A DNA stretch of 54,558 bases from Pseudomonadota bacterium (lineage in GTDB: Bacteria; Pseudomonadota; Gammaproteobacteria; Burkholderiales; Burkholderiaceae_C): contig JAJZDV010000004.1 in the NCBI GenBank assembly GCA_021846025.1, positions 1 through 54,558 on the forward strand, read 5' to 3'. Position numbers and translations under genes: made by a program. The notes under the pieces are model-generated. The model did not search any database. It was not told the DNA's origin and was given only the letters and a program-made list of their open reading frames with translations. Position 1 is the first letter of the stretch. The number at the start of each line of letters is the position of its first letter. Shown one piece after another: positions 34,801 through 42,503 of the stretch.

Positions 34801-37691
34801 GGCAGTCCGGGCTGTGGGGGCAGGCCATCTCGGGCGACCTGCCCATCGTGCTGCTGCATATCGCCGACCTGGCCAATATCGAGCTGGTGCGGCAACTGGT
34901 GCAAGCCCATGCCTACTGGCGCCTCAAGGGCCTGGCGGTCGATCTGGTGATCTGGAACGAAGACCGCGCCGGCTACCGCCAGCAGTTGCAGGATCTGATC
35001 ATGGGGCTGATCGCGTCCGGTATCGAAGCCAGCCTGATCGACCGTCCCGGCGGCATTTTCGTGCGGCCGGCGCAGCAGATTTCCAACGAAGACCGCATCC
35101 TGGTGCAGTCCGCCGCGCGCGTGGTGCTGACCGACGCCCGCGGCACGCTGGCCGAGCAGGTCGGGCGCCGGCGGCTGCAGAAGCTGCCCGAAGCTTTCGT
35201 CGCGACCCGCACGCGGCCGGCGGAGCCGAAGCGCCCGGGCGACGCGCCCGTGGACGCACCCGCCGAAACCCTGCTGCTGGGCAACCCCTACGGTGGCTTC
35301 AGCGCCGATGGCCGCGAATATGTGATCACCCTGGCCGCCGGGCAGACCACGCCGGCGCCGTGGGCGAATGTGCTGGCCAATGCGCAGTTCGGCACGGTGG
35401 TCTCCGAGAGCGGCAGCGCCTACACCTGGGCCGAGAACGCGCACGAATTTCGCCTCACGCCCTGGCACAACGACCCGGTCACCGACGCCAGCGGCGAAGC
35501 CCTGTACCTGCGCGACGAAGAGACCGGCCACTGCTGGTCGCCAACGCCCTGGCCGCGGCGCGGCGAAGGCGCTTATCGCACCCGCCACGGCTTTGGCTAC
35601 AGCGTGTTCGAGCACAGCGAAGACGGCATCGGCACCGAGCTGTGGGTGTATGTGGCGCTGGACGCGGCGGTCAAGTTCTCGGTACTCAAGGTGCGCAATG
35701 CCTCCGGCCGGGCGCGCCGCTTGTCGGCCACCGGTTACGTCGAATGGGTGCTTGGCGACCTGCGCGAGAAGACCACCATGCACGTGGTGTCGGAGTCCGA
35801 TCCGGTCACCGGCGCGCTGTTCGCGCGCAATGCCTACAACACGGAATTCGCCGGTCGCGTGGCGTTTTTCGATGTCGACAACCCGGCGCGCAGCGTCAGT
35901 GGTGACCGCAGCGAATTCCTCGGCCGCAACGGCAGCCTGCGCGCCCCGGCGGCGATGGCGAACGCGCGCCTGTCGGGCCAGGTCGGCGCCGGGCTGGACC
36001 CGTGCGCGGCGATGCAAATCCCCTTCGACCTGGGCGCTGGCGACGCACGCGAGATCATCTTTCGCCTGGGCGTGGCTGGCAGCGCCCAGGCGGCGAGCGA
36101 GCTGGTGCAGCGCTGCCGCGGCCTGGGCACCGCGGCCACCACGCTCGACGCCGTGCGCAAGCACTGGCGCACCGCGCTGGGCGCGGTGCAGGTGCGCACC
36201 CCCGATCCGGCCGTCGACGTGCTGGTCAACGGCTGGCTGCTGTACCAGGTGATCGCCTGCCGCTTTCTGGCGCGCAGCGGCTATTACCAGTCGGGCGGCG
36301 CCATCGGCTTCCGTGACCAACTGCAGGACGCCATGGCCATGATCCACGCCCAGCCCGATGCCGTGCGCCAACACCTGCTGCTGTGTGCCGCGCACCAGTT
36401 CAGCGAGGGCGATGTGCAGCACTGGTGGCATCCACCGCTGGACCGTGGCGTGCGCACGCGTTGCTCCGACGATTACCTGTGGCTGCCGCTGGCCGTCAGC
36501 CGCTATGTGCAGATCACTGGCGACCACGGCGTGCTCGGCGAATCGGCGCATTACCTGGAAGGCCGCGCCGTGAGTCCCGATGAAGAAGCCTATTACGACC
36601 GGCCCACGCGCTCGGAACGGCGCGAAACCCTGTACCTGCATTGCGTGCGCGCCATCGAGCACAGCCTGCCACGCGGCGCGCACGGACTGCCGTTGATGGG
36701 CACGGGCGACTGGAACGACGGCATGAACCGCGTTGGCGACGCTGGCCTTGGGGAAAGCGTCTGGCTCGGCTTCTTTCTGCACGAGGTGCTGCTGCGCTTC
36801 GTCCCGCTGGCGCATGGGCACGGCGACCCGGCATTCGCCATGCGCTGCGAAACAACGGCCGCCGCGCTGCGTGCCAGCCTCGACCAACACGGCTGGGACG
36901 GCGCCTGGTACCGCCGCGCCTATTTCGACGACGGCACGCCGCTGGGCTCGGCCAGCGGCGCGGAATGCCGGATCGACTCGATCGCGCAGAGCTGGTCGGT
37001 GCTGTCCGGCGCCGCCGACGCAGACCGCCAGCACCAGGCGATGCAGGCGCTCGATCAACGCCTGGTGCGGCGCGACGCCGGGTTGGTGCAATTGCTCGCC
37101 CCGCCGTTCGACCACTCCGCGCTCGACCCTGGCTACATCAAGGGCTATGTGCCCGGCGTGCGCGAGAACGGCGGCCAGTACACGCATGCCGCGGTATGGG
37201 CGGCAATGGCCTTCGCCAAACTGGGCGACAGTTCCCGTGCCTGGGAACTGCTGGGCATGATCAACCCGGTCAATCATGCCCGCAGCGCCGCCGACATTGC
37301 CATCTACAAGGTCGAGCCCTACGTCATGGCGGCGGATGTGTACGCCGCCCCGCCGCATCTGGGCCGTGGCGGCTGGAGCTGGTACACCGGCTCGGCCGGC
37401 TGGATGTACCGGCTGATCGTGGAGTCGCTGCTCGGTCTGCGCCGCGAGGGCGAGCGCCTGCACGTCGCTCCGCTCATGCCCGATGGCTGGCGTTCCTTCG
37501 AACTGGATTACCGCCGTGGTAACGCGCTCTATCGCATCCGCGTCACACGGGCCGAGGCCACGACGGAGGCGTTGCAAATTGCGGCACAGATCGTGCTCGA
37601 TGGCGCGTTGCAGATCGAGCCTGGCATTGCCCTGCTCGATGATGGCCGGGAACACCGCGTCGAGATCCGGCTGCCTACCCGTGCAGGCTGA
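28854..37691 (+). CDS. ndvB: Cyclic beta-1,2-glucan synthetase, NdvB/ChvB-like (GT84 + GH94), 2945 aa
   Basis: TTG start; GT region YVITLDTDTQLPRDAARQFIGAMAHPLNRP; GH94 signatures YQVIACRFLARSGYYQSGGAIGFRDQLQDAMA and LPLMGTGDWNDGMNRVG; several TM segments. Confidence 0.92.
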   Translation: MKRTGAARRRWDEERRRWFRRDALRPAPAAEPALRSELLSADQMEQYGVVLASRHRASERALANPLLARLADNEAVLAQASERLTQAVSAGQRITPAAEWLLDNDYLIEEQIRTSQRDLPKGYSRELPRLLDGPSAKLPRVYDIALETITHGDARVDGESLRRFVAAYQTVTPLKLGELWAIPIMLRLGLIENLRRVAMRVMEEWNDRNLAGLWADRMAVIAERDPKSVVLVVADMARSNPPMTSSFVAEMTRLLQGQGPALALALTWIEQTLSESGLGIERLVQLEAQQQAADQVTIGNSIGSLRMLTSMDWRTFVESMSHVEQALRQDPAGVYAAMDFVTRDHYRHVVEHLARRSARSEWDVARTAIDLASGSVRVAGTTNDLVHDPARESPHDAEQQVVRSHVGYYLVDQGLAALEQRVAARDTAVTALKRLAHRAPLTLYLGSIVVLLALLAQPLLQAVPRQGWQGWQDWVWALMAAPVIVISSQLAISLVNWLVSIVVLPHMLPRLDFSKGLPPQVRTLVVIPAMLTRSQDVDALADALEVRFLANRDAHLHFALLTDFADAPSEVMESDAALLLQAGQRIDALNASHPDDQADRFFLLHRPRRWNAADKTWMGYERKRGKLSELNALLRGAAGSRFALIVGRTEVLSEVKYVITLDTDTQLPRDAARQFIGAMAHPLNRPVLDAATQCVIAGYAILQPRVGISLPSAGRSVYAQLFGSDAGIDPYTRAVSDLYQDLFGEGSFIGKGIYDVDAFEQAIDHRFAENSILSHDLVEGCFARSGLISDVQLYEDYPSRYSADVSRRHRWIRGDWQLLPWLLPWVRTPGRRRARNPLSALSRWKILDNLRRSLVPAALLALLLLGWFAMAQVAAWTMAVLAVVFVPPLLAVQLDLFQKPSDVLLGQHLRAALRSSGAQAAQVLLKLAWLPHEALDNLDAVLRTLGRMAVTRRRLLQWNPSQEVERDSGETLAGLFKSMAVGPALALLITLALALQRPGTLLDAAPLLLLWLASPAMAWRISQPLTAAAFVPTPQALRFLRRLARKTWAFFEVHVVAQDHWLPPDNFQEQPAPVIAHRTSPTNMGLALLANLAAHDFGYLGIGRLLQRTDQALQTMQGLPRYRGHFYNWYDTLNLQPLAPRYVSTVDSGNLAGHLLTLRPGLLALIETPLFDPGLLHGLDDTLAMLREAACSSHGDAAALDAFRSALDKARAEPPQTLAAAAVCLQRLLGEIEVVALDPASPAPSRPIARPTSPDAQGAGETAFWLQALREQCRDVHATLQPFAAWAPSSDHSELQACPTLRQLASPGAPFAPGDNIDAVGGNGAGNVSGPANAMRGHAAALIQTIERLAQQAGALAQMDYGFLYDAERDLLRIGYSVDERRLDTGFYDLLASEARLTNFVAIAQEQLPQDSWFALGRLLTTSGGEPVLLSWSGSMFEYLMPMLVMPNYAGTLLDQTCRAAVARQIEYGEQLGLPWGVSESGYNTQDTHFNYQYRAFGVPGLGLKRGLSEERVVAPYACALALMVAPAAACANLQRLAAAGVEGRYGLYEAVDFTPARLPRGQSAVVVRSFMAHHQGMSLLALDHLLQQRPMQRRFESDPSLRATLLLLQERVPKTAAEYRHASAALEPQALARAAETSLRILTDPDRARPSVQLLSNGRYHVMVSSAGGGYSRHRDMAVTRWREDISSDNWGTFCYLRDADSGEFWSGAHQPTPQATPSKPMAFEAIFSDARAEFRVRAHDFDTHTEIVVSPEDDIELRRMRVTNRSRNRRTIEITSYAEVVLAPALADALHPAFSKLFVQTELVRPLQAIVCSRRPRSSTEPVPWMCHLLAVHDAHIDEISYETDRARFIGRGRSVADPLAMGSFSQRQRSLSNSEGSVLDPIVAIRCRITLDPEQSALVDLVTGVGDSREACLHLIGKYRDRHLADRVFDLAWTHSQVMLRQLNASQADAQLYEELATCLLYAHASLRADAAILRANRRGQSGLWGQAISGDLPIVLLHIADLANIELVRQLVQAHAYWRLKGLAVDLVIWNEDRAGYRQQLQDLIMGLIASGIEASLIDRPGGIFVRPAQQISNEDRILVQSAARVVLTDARGTLAEQVGRRRLQKLPEAFVATRTRPAEPKRPGDAPVDAPAETLLLGNPYGGFSADGREYVITLAAGQTTPAPWANVLANAQFGTVVSESGSAYTWAENAHEFRLTPWHNDPVTDASGEALYLRDEETGHCWSPTPWPRRGEGAYRTRHGFGYSVFEHSEDGIGTELWVYVALDAAVKFSVLKVRNASGRARRLSATGYVEWVLGDLREKTTMHVVSESDPVTGALFARNAYNTEFAGRVAFFDVDNPARSVSGDRSEFLGRNGSLRAPAAMANARLSGQVGAGLDPCAAMQIPFDLGAGDAREIIFRLGVAGSAQAASELVQRCRGLGTAATTLDAVRKHWRTALGAVQVRTPDPAVDVLVNGWLLYQVIACRFLARSGYYQSGGAIGFRDQLQDAMAMIHAQPDAVRQHLLLCAAHQFSEGDVQHWWHPPLDRGVRTRCSDDYLWLPLAVSRYVQITGDHGVLGESAHYLEGRAVSPDEEAYYDRPTRSERRETLYLHCVRAIEHSLPRGAHGLPLMGTGDWNDGMNRVGDAGLGESVWLGFFLHEVLLRFVPLAHGHGDPAFAMRCETTAAALRASLDQHGWDGAWYRRAYFDDGTPLGSASGAECRIDSIAQSWSVLSGAADADRQHQAMQALDQRLVRRDAGLVQLLAPPFDHSALDPGYIKGYVPGVRENGGQYTHAAVWAAMAFAKLGDSSRAWELLGMINPVNHARSAADIAIYKVEPYVMAADVYAAPPHLGRGGWSWYTGSAGWMYRLIVESLLGLRREGERLHVAPLMPDGWRSFELDYRRGNALYRIRVTRAEATTEALQIAAQIVLDGALQIEPGIALLDDGREHRVEIRLPTRAG

Positions 37692-37755
37692 GTGCAGGAA
37701 CACTGCCCAGGGACGTGGTCCGCCGGAGAGGCAACGGGGGTTTGGACCTCGATGT

Positions 37756-37911
37756 TCAATGCAGCGACAAGCCGCTGGCGCCCAAAATGCCGATGAGCCC
37801 GATGACGATCAGGTAGATGGCCACGATGTAGTTCAGCAACCGTGGAATGGCGAGAATCAGGACGCCGGCAATCAGGGAGACGACCGGGCCAATGCTGAGA
37901 TGAAGGTTCAT
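37756..37911 (-). CDS. DUF3096-like small membrane protein (51 aa)
   Basis: MNLHLSIGPVVSLIAGVLILAIPRLLNYIVAIYLIVIGLIGILGASGLSLH. Confidence 0.8.
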   Translation of the reverse strand: MNLHLSIGPVVSLIAGVLILAIPRLLNYIVAIYLIVIGLIGILGASGLSLH

Positions 37912-38082
37912 GATGAGTCCTTGCCGCTGTGGCGAAATGCACTGACGTGCAGAAATGGCGTTGGCAGCCCCGAGCGCGCCGTGCGGCCGTGGTCTGTGCG
38001 CTGGTGAACGTGGTTCGGTGGGCCCGTTACCGGTCTGGTGTGTGCCGGTGTTGGGCGGACCCGGCAAGCGCCAGAGTTGGAT

Positions 38083-39192
38083 TCATGGCTTTCTCGGATA
38101 GAGCCGCTGCATGTCCTGAAAGCTTTCGAGCAAACGGCTTGCATGGTCAACGCACTGCTCGAGGATGGTGCGAATCTGCGCCAGATCCGGCAGTTTGGAC
38201 TGTGGCTGGAGCACCGACTGCGGCTGGACCGAAGGCAACATCGCGGCAGCCGCTCGGATGCGCGCCAGCGATTCGCCGAGCTGCTGTGTCAGGGCCGTGA
38301 GGAATTCCGTTTGGTGCCGCTGCGCCCGATCCGAGGCGATGCGCAACGCGCTGGCGCTGGATGCGGCTGACTCCAATTGCAGGTTGGCCAGGCGCAACTG
38401 CTTGTGGTGCAATTCGTGACCCGAGTACTCCCAAGGCGCGTGGCTGTGATGCACTTGCGGGGAGGGTGGCGCATCCGCATCTGCCTCTGGCTTTGTGCCC
38501 CCGAGAACCGGCTCGGCATGAAAGACGAAATGGCCTCGCATCTGCTTTTTGATGCGATACATCGCCATGTCGGCGTGGTGGATGAGGGTCTCGGGGTCCT
38601 CACCGTCGTCGGGATAGATGCTGATGCCGATGCTGGCCGTCAGATTTGGCAGGCCGTCACCGAGAAAGGCGGTCTGGGCCAGTGCAGTCATGATTTTGCT
38701 GGCCGCCACGGCGGCGTCGGACGCCTGGGTGATGTCGGTCAGCAGGATGAGGAATTCATCGCCGCCGTGACGACTCACCGTGTCGGCCTCGCGAACCGCC
38801 GAGAGTAGGCAACTCGCGGTTCGCTTCAGAACCCTGTCGCCCACGAGATGACCATGGGTGTCGTTGATCATCTTGAAATGATCCAGATCCAGGAATAACA
38901 GCGCGATGTGGCCGCCGTTGCGGTGGGCGTGGGTGATGGCCTGCATGCACCGGCCGAGAAACAGCGTGCGGTTGGGCAGTTCCGTGAGGGTATCGCGCTC
39001 GGCGGTGCCCGATACCAGCTTCAGCGCCTTGACGGCCAGCGCCAGCTCGCCCTGGGCGCGCAGCATCGCCAGGACCAATTGCTGGTTGGCCTCGATCAGT
39101 GGGTTGGCATGGCCGTTGTTGAACAAGTCTCCGTGAGCGGCCGTCATGGTGTGTTCACCTCGGCGAACGGTTTGGCGCAGGAGCGCGGCCAT
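38083..39192 (-). CDS. GGDEF diguanylate cyclase with C-terminal degenerate HisKA-like region
   Basis: RDTLTELPNRTLF...SRHGGDEFLILLTD...IGISIYPDDGEDPETLIHHADMAMYRIKK; C-term HQTEFLTALTQQLGESLARIRAAAAML; TGATG coupling to upstream ORF. Confidence 0.9.
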   Translation of the reverse strand: MAALLRQTVRRGEHTMTAAHGDLFNNGHANPLIEANQQLVLAMLRAQGELALAVKALKLVSGTAERDTLTELPNRTLFLGRCMQAITHAHRNGGHIALLFLDLDHFKMINDTHGHLVGDRVLKRTASCLLSAVREADTVSRHGGDEFLILLTDITQASDAAVAASKIMTALAQTAFLGDGLPNLTASIGISIYPDDGEDPETLIHHADMAMYRIKKQMRGHFVFHAEPVLGGTKPEADADAPPSPQVHHSHAPWEYSGHELHHKQLRLANLQLESAASSASALRIASDRAQRHQTEFLTALTQQLGESLARIRAAAAMLPSVQPQSVLQPQSKLPDLAQIRTILEQCVDHASRLLESFQDMQRLYPRKP

Positions 39193-39638
39193 CAGTGGGC
39201 CTGGGCGAGCACAGTGCCCAGCAGGCGCTCGGTGAGAGCCGGCCCGAGCAGGCTGTCCAGCAATTCGAAATACGTGTGCAACAGCGCTCCTCCTCCGGCG
39301 ACTGCGCTGTCGCGGCTTTGCCCCTGGAGCACGGTCTGCAGCAAGGTCAGATCCGGGTGCGTCAGCGTGTCAGGCGTGCTGCACGCAGTCAACCAGGGGT
39401 ATTCGGTGCTGGTGAGGAGCAAGCTGCGTGCGAGCAGGGCAGCGGCGCCCTGCTCGCCCAAGATCGGGCTCAGCGCGGCGTTGATGTCTTCCCAGGTCGC
39501 CATGACGGACTGGGCGGCCGATGCGGCATCGCCCATCACAGAAGAGGAGTAAGCCACTGCGGGCTGGCTTGGCACAAAATTGTCCATGGAATGTCGGGCT
39601 GATGGGTGCTGTGCGATGCTGGAACGGGTTGTTGTCAT
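39192..39638 (-). CDS. Conserved hypothetical protein paired with diguanylate cyclase
   Basis: TWEDINAALSPILGEQGAAALLARSLLLTSTEYPWL...ALLHTYFELLDSLLGPALTERLLGTVL; stop overlaps the next start. Confidence 0.75.
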   Translation of the reverse strand: MTTTRSSIAQHPSARHSMDNFVPSQPAVAYSSSVMGDAASAAQSVMATWEDINAALSPILGEQGAAALLARSLLLTSTEYPWLTACSTPDTLTHPDLTLLQTVLQGQSRDSAVAGGGALLHTYFELLDSLLGPALTERLLGTVLAQAH

Positions 39639-40096
39639 GACGCCCCCGGCTTGAGCACGTCGCCCCGGCGCTGCAGGCCTGCACAAGGGGGTGGTCGCCA
39701 TGCGATCGGGCCTGCGGTTGACGCACCGCCACGAGGTCAGCAACGCCGTAAATTGGAACACCGGATGCTTGCAGCCTAGTGGGCCGGGGGCAAGCTGTCC
39801 GTGCGTTGGCGAACATTGGCCAGCGCGCTTCGGCGTCGGTGCCGATGGGGGCATGCGCCACCGATCACGCCACTCCAGCGCATGCCCAGGCACTGTGCGC
39901 TGGCGTACAGACATCAGCACCTTGGAGGCCTAGTCTGCAGGGGTGGAGACGACTGCGGTGAGCGCTTCGCCAGGCTGGTGTCAGACGCAGGCTTGGATGG
40001 AAGCCTGCCGGCAGGGCGCATGCATCGCGCACCGCCACGGTGTGTTCGTGCCGTGCACCGTCGTCCGCCATCCATGCCTTCGAAAGGAAAGTCCCG

Positions 40097-40843
40097 ATGA
40101 GCAGCAAGACCCCAAGCACCAAGTCGAAGCTCGCAAGGAAACACAGGGCCGCCGCAAGTGACCTTGACCCCCACGGGGAGCGGGCCGGCGAGCCGACGCT
40201 GGGGGCGCTCTCAAGGAAACACAGGGCCGCCGCAAGTGACCTTGACCCCCACGGGGGGCGGGTCGGCGAGCCGACCCTGGGGGCACCCAAAAGCAAAGCC
40301 AAGCCGGAAACCGCGGCCAGCAACACCCGTCTGAAGTTGAACGCCGCGGCCATCGATGCGGCGAGGAGCAGCCTGAGCCAGGGCGCCATGACGCCGCACT
40401 ACGGCCCGTGGAGCCAAGACATCATCCAGTTGCTCAACGACGCGCTCGCCACCGAGCTGGTTTGCGTGCTGCGCTACAGGCGCCACCACTTCACCGCGCA
40501 GGGGTTGGCTTCGCCCAAGATTGCCGAAGAGTTCCTGGTCCATGCCCAGGAAGAACAGGGCCACGCCGACCGCCTGGCCGGGCGCATCGTGCAGTTGGGC
40601 GGCCAGCCCGACTTCTCACCGGATTCGCTCACCGCGCGCAGCCATGCGGCCTACAACGACGCGCTCGACCTCAAGGCCATGATCCGCGCGAATCTCGTGG
40701 CCGAGCGCGTGGCCATCGAAACCTACAGCCAGATCATCACGCTCATCGGCGACAAGGACTCGACCACCAGGCGCCTGGTCGAAGACATCCTGAGCAACGA
40801 GCAAGAGCACGCCGAGGAACTCAAGGACTGGCTGACCGACTGA
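40097..40843 (+). CDS. Bacterioferritin/ferritin-like protein with repeat-containing N-terminal tail
   Basis: DIIQLLNDALATELVCVLRYRRHHFTAQGL...EEFLVHAQEEQGHADRLAGRIVQLGG...NEQEHAEELKDWLTD. Confidence 0.9.
   Translation: MSSKTPSTKSKLARKHRAAASDLDPHGERAGEPTLGALSRKHRAAASDLDPHGGRVGEPTLGAPKSKAKPETAASNTRLKLNAAAIDAARSSLSQGAMTPHYGPWSQDIIQLLNDALATELVCVLRYRRHHFTAQGLASPKIAEEFLVHAQEEQGHADRLAGRIVQLGGQPDFSPDSLTARSHAAYNDALDLKAMIRANLVAERVAIETYSQIITLIGDKDSTTRRLVEDILSNEQEHAEELKDWLTD
40134..40285 (+). repeat. Two tandem 78-bp repeats translated in frame (26 aa: (A/S)RKHRAAASDLDPHG(E/G)R(A/V)GEPTLGA(L/P))
   Basis: CAAGGAAACACAGGGCCGCCGCAAGTGACCTTGACCCCCACGGGG... begins at 40134 and again at 40212; three mismatches in the first ~72 nt. 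Confidence 0.95.
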
Positions 40844-40926
40844 AGCGTGCGATCAGAAAACTGCGCGACGCGTACCCAATCTCTTTGCTTTTTCATTCCC
40901 GCATTTCGACACGATCGAGGTCCATC

Positions 40927-41373
40927 ATGATGCATCGACAAATTTCAGTCACGGCTTCCATTCGGCGCATCAAGCCGTTGCCGCAGACGGCCGACCAACC
41001 CCTCACGACCGAGCAATTGGCGTTTTTCAAGTCCTTGCTGCTGCGTGAACGCGAGGCCTTGTTGCAGTCGGCGCACGAGACCGCCAGCCATCTGCAGGAG
41101 TTCGAGCCGACGCCCGACCCGTCTGACCGCGCCTCGCTGGAAGAGGACCATGCGCTCGAACTGCGGGTGCGTGACCGTGAGCGCAGGCATCTGCACGCCA
41201 TCGACCAGGCGCTGGCGCGGATTCAAGATGGCCGTTATGGCCTGTGCGAGGAGTCGGGCGAACCCATCGGTTTCGCCCGACTGATGGCACGTCCCACCGC
41301 GACACTCTCCCTGGACGAGCAGACCCTGCGCGAATCGACCCGCAACCGCCGTCCCCTGCGCGGCCATGCATGA
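40927..41373 (+). CDS. DksA/TraR-family protein lacking the canonical zinc-finger cysteines
   Basis: DPSDRASLEEDHALELRVRDRERRHLHAIDQALARIQDGRYGLCEESGEPIGFARLMARPTATLSLDEQT. Confidence 0.9.
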   Translation: MMHRQISVTASIRRIKPLPQTADQPLTTEQLAFFKSLLLREREALLQSAHETASHLQEFEPTPDPSDRASLEEDHALELRVRDRERRHLHAIDQALARIQDGRYGLCEESGEPIGFARLMARPTATLSLDEQTLRESTRNRRPLRGHA

Positions 41374-41430
41374 GCCTGCAAGGCCCGTGCACGTCACGCC
41401 AAAGCCGCGCCCAGTCTGGAGCCTTCCATC

Positions 41431-41859
41431 ATGCTCAAACCCCATGCCGTCGTCGCGCGCAAAGCCCTCCTGGCGCTGGCTTTCATCGGCGCCAGCGCGC
41501 CAGGGCTCATGGGTGTGGCCCAAGCCCAGGAGCAGAAGCAGAACCCGGCTGAGCCGCACCCAGCCATCAGCCACCTGTGCGGTGGCGTGGGCGACACAAG
41601 CCTGCGGCAGCTGAAAACCCAGGCCGGGAATTTCAATGCCGGTTTCTGGATGGTGGGCGGACCGGATGGCGCCTATCTGGCCGACGTGCCGATCCAGATC
41701 CAGTCCCACGGTCAGACCGTGGCCAGCTTCACGGCCGGTGGACCGCTGTGCTATGTCGAGTTGCCGGCGGGCACCTACACCGTGACGGGCACGCACCATG
41801 GGCAGGCGCGGAGCATTCCGCTGCATGCCGGCAGCATGAACCAGTACTTGCGCTGGTAG
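41431..41859 (+). CDS. Secreted hypothetical protein
   Basis: Signal peptide ending GVAQAQ; GPLCYVELPAGTYTVTGTHHGQARSIPL (carboxypeptidase-regulatory-like beta motif). Confidence 0.7.
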   Translation: MLKPHAVVARKALLALAFIGASAPGLMGVAQAQEQKQNPAEPHPAISHLCGGVGDTSLRQLKTQAGNFNAGFWMVGGPDGAYLADVPIQIQSHGQTVASFTAGGPLCYVELPAGTYTVTGTHHGQARSIPLHAGSMNQYLRW

Positions 41860-41985
41860 GCCGCGCGCAGGTTGGGGTTCGGCGCGGGTGCGGGCTGATG
41901 CGCAAGCCGGCACGCTCCGGGCTCAGAATTCAACGACGCACAGACTCGACACAGACGCGACACCGGCGCGCAGCGCCCACCCACC

Positions 41986-42432
41986 ATGACCACCAAAATC
42001 CTCATTCCCCTCGACGCCAGCGACACGGCGCAGGCCGCCGCGGCGCATGCCATCGGCCTGGCGCGCGAGCAGGGCGCTGCCGTGCGTTTTCTGGTCGTCA
42101 TCGACTTCAACAGTTTCATGGGTTCCGTCCCCAACATGATCGAGGTGATCAGCAACGATGCCCGGCTGATGCTCGACGGCTGGATGCAACGCGCCACGGA
42201 TGCCGGCCTGCGGGCCAGCACTGCCATTGCCGAGACCAGCCCCGAGGCCACCGACATTGCCGCCGCCATCACGGCCGACGCGCAGGCCTGGGACGCCGAC
42301 CTGATCGTGTTCGGCAGCCATGGGCACAGCGGCCTCCACCACCTGCTGCAGCCCAGCGTGGCGGCTGGCGTGGAGCGCTTGTGCGCCATTCCCGTGCTCA
42401 ACGTGCAACCGGGTGAAGCGCCAGCGGCCTGA
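41986..42432 (+). CDS. Universal stress protein (UspA family)
   Basis: TKILIPLDASDTAQAAAAHAIGLAREQGAAVRFLVVID...ADLIVFGSHGHSGLHHLLQPSVAAGVERLCAIPVLNV. Confidence 0.92.
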   Translation: MTTKILIPLDASDTAQAAAAHAIGLAREQGAAVRFLVVIDFNSFMGSVPNMIEVISNDARLMLDGWMQRATDAGLRASTAIAETSPEATDIAAAITADAQAWDADLIVFGSHGHSGLHHLLQPSVAAGVERLCAIPVLNVQPGEAPAA

Positions 42433-42503
42433 AACGGGTGGCCTGGCCGTCAACGCCCCATTCCCCAACCCGAACACCAACCGCGCGTCGAGCGTGAATC
42501 CCC

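Noticed and set aside
33645-37703. 1352-aa antisense ORF within ndvB
   Set aside because: High GC3 in the well-supported ndvB frame leaves the antisense frame open; no recognisable domain, no independent start context.
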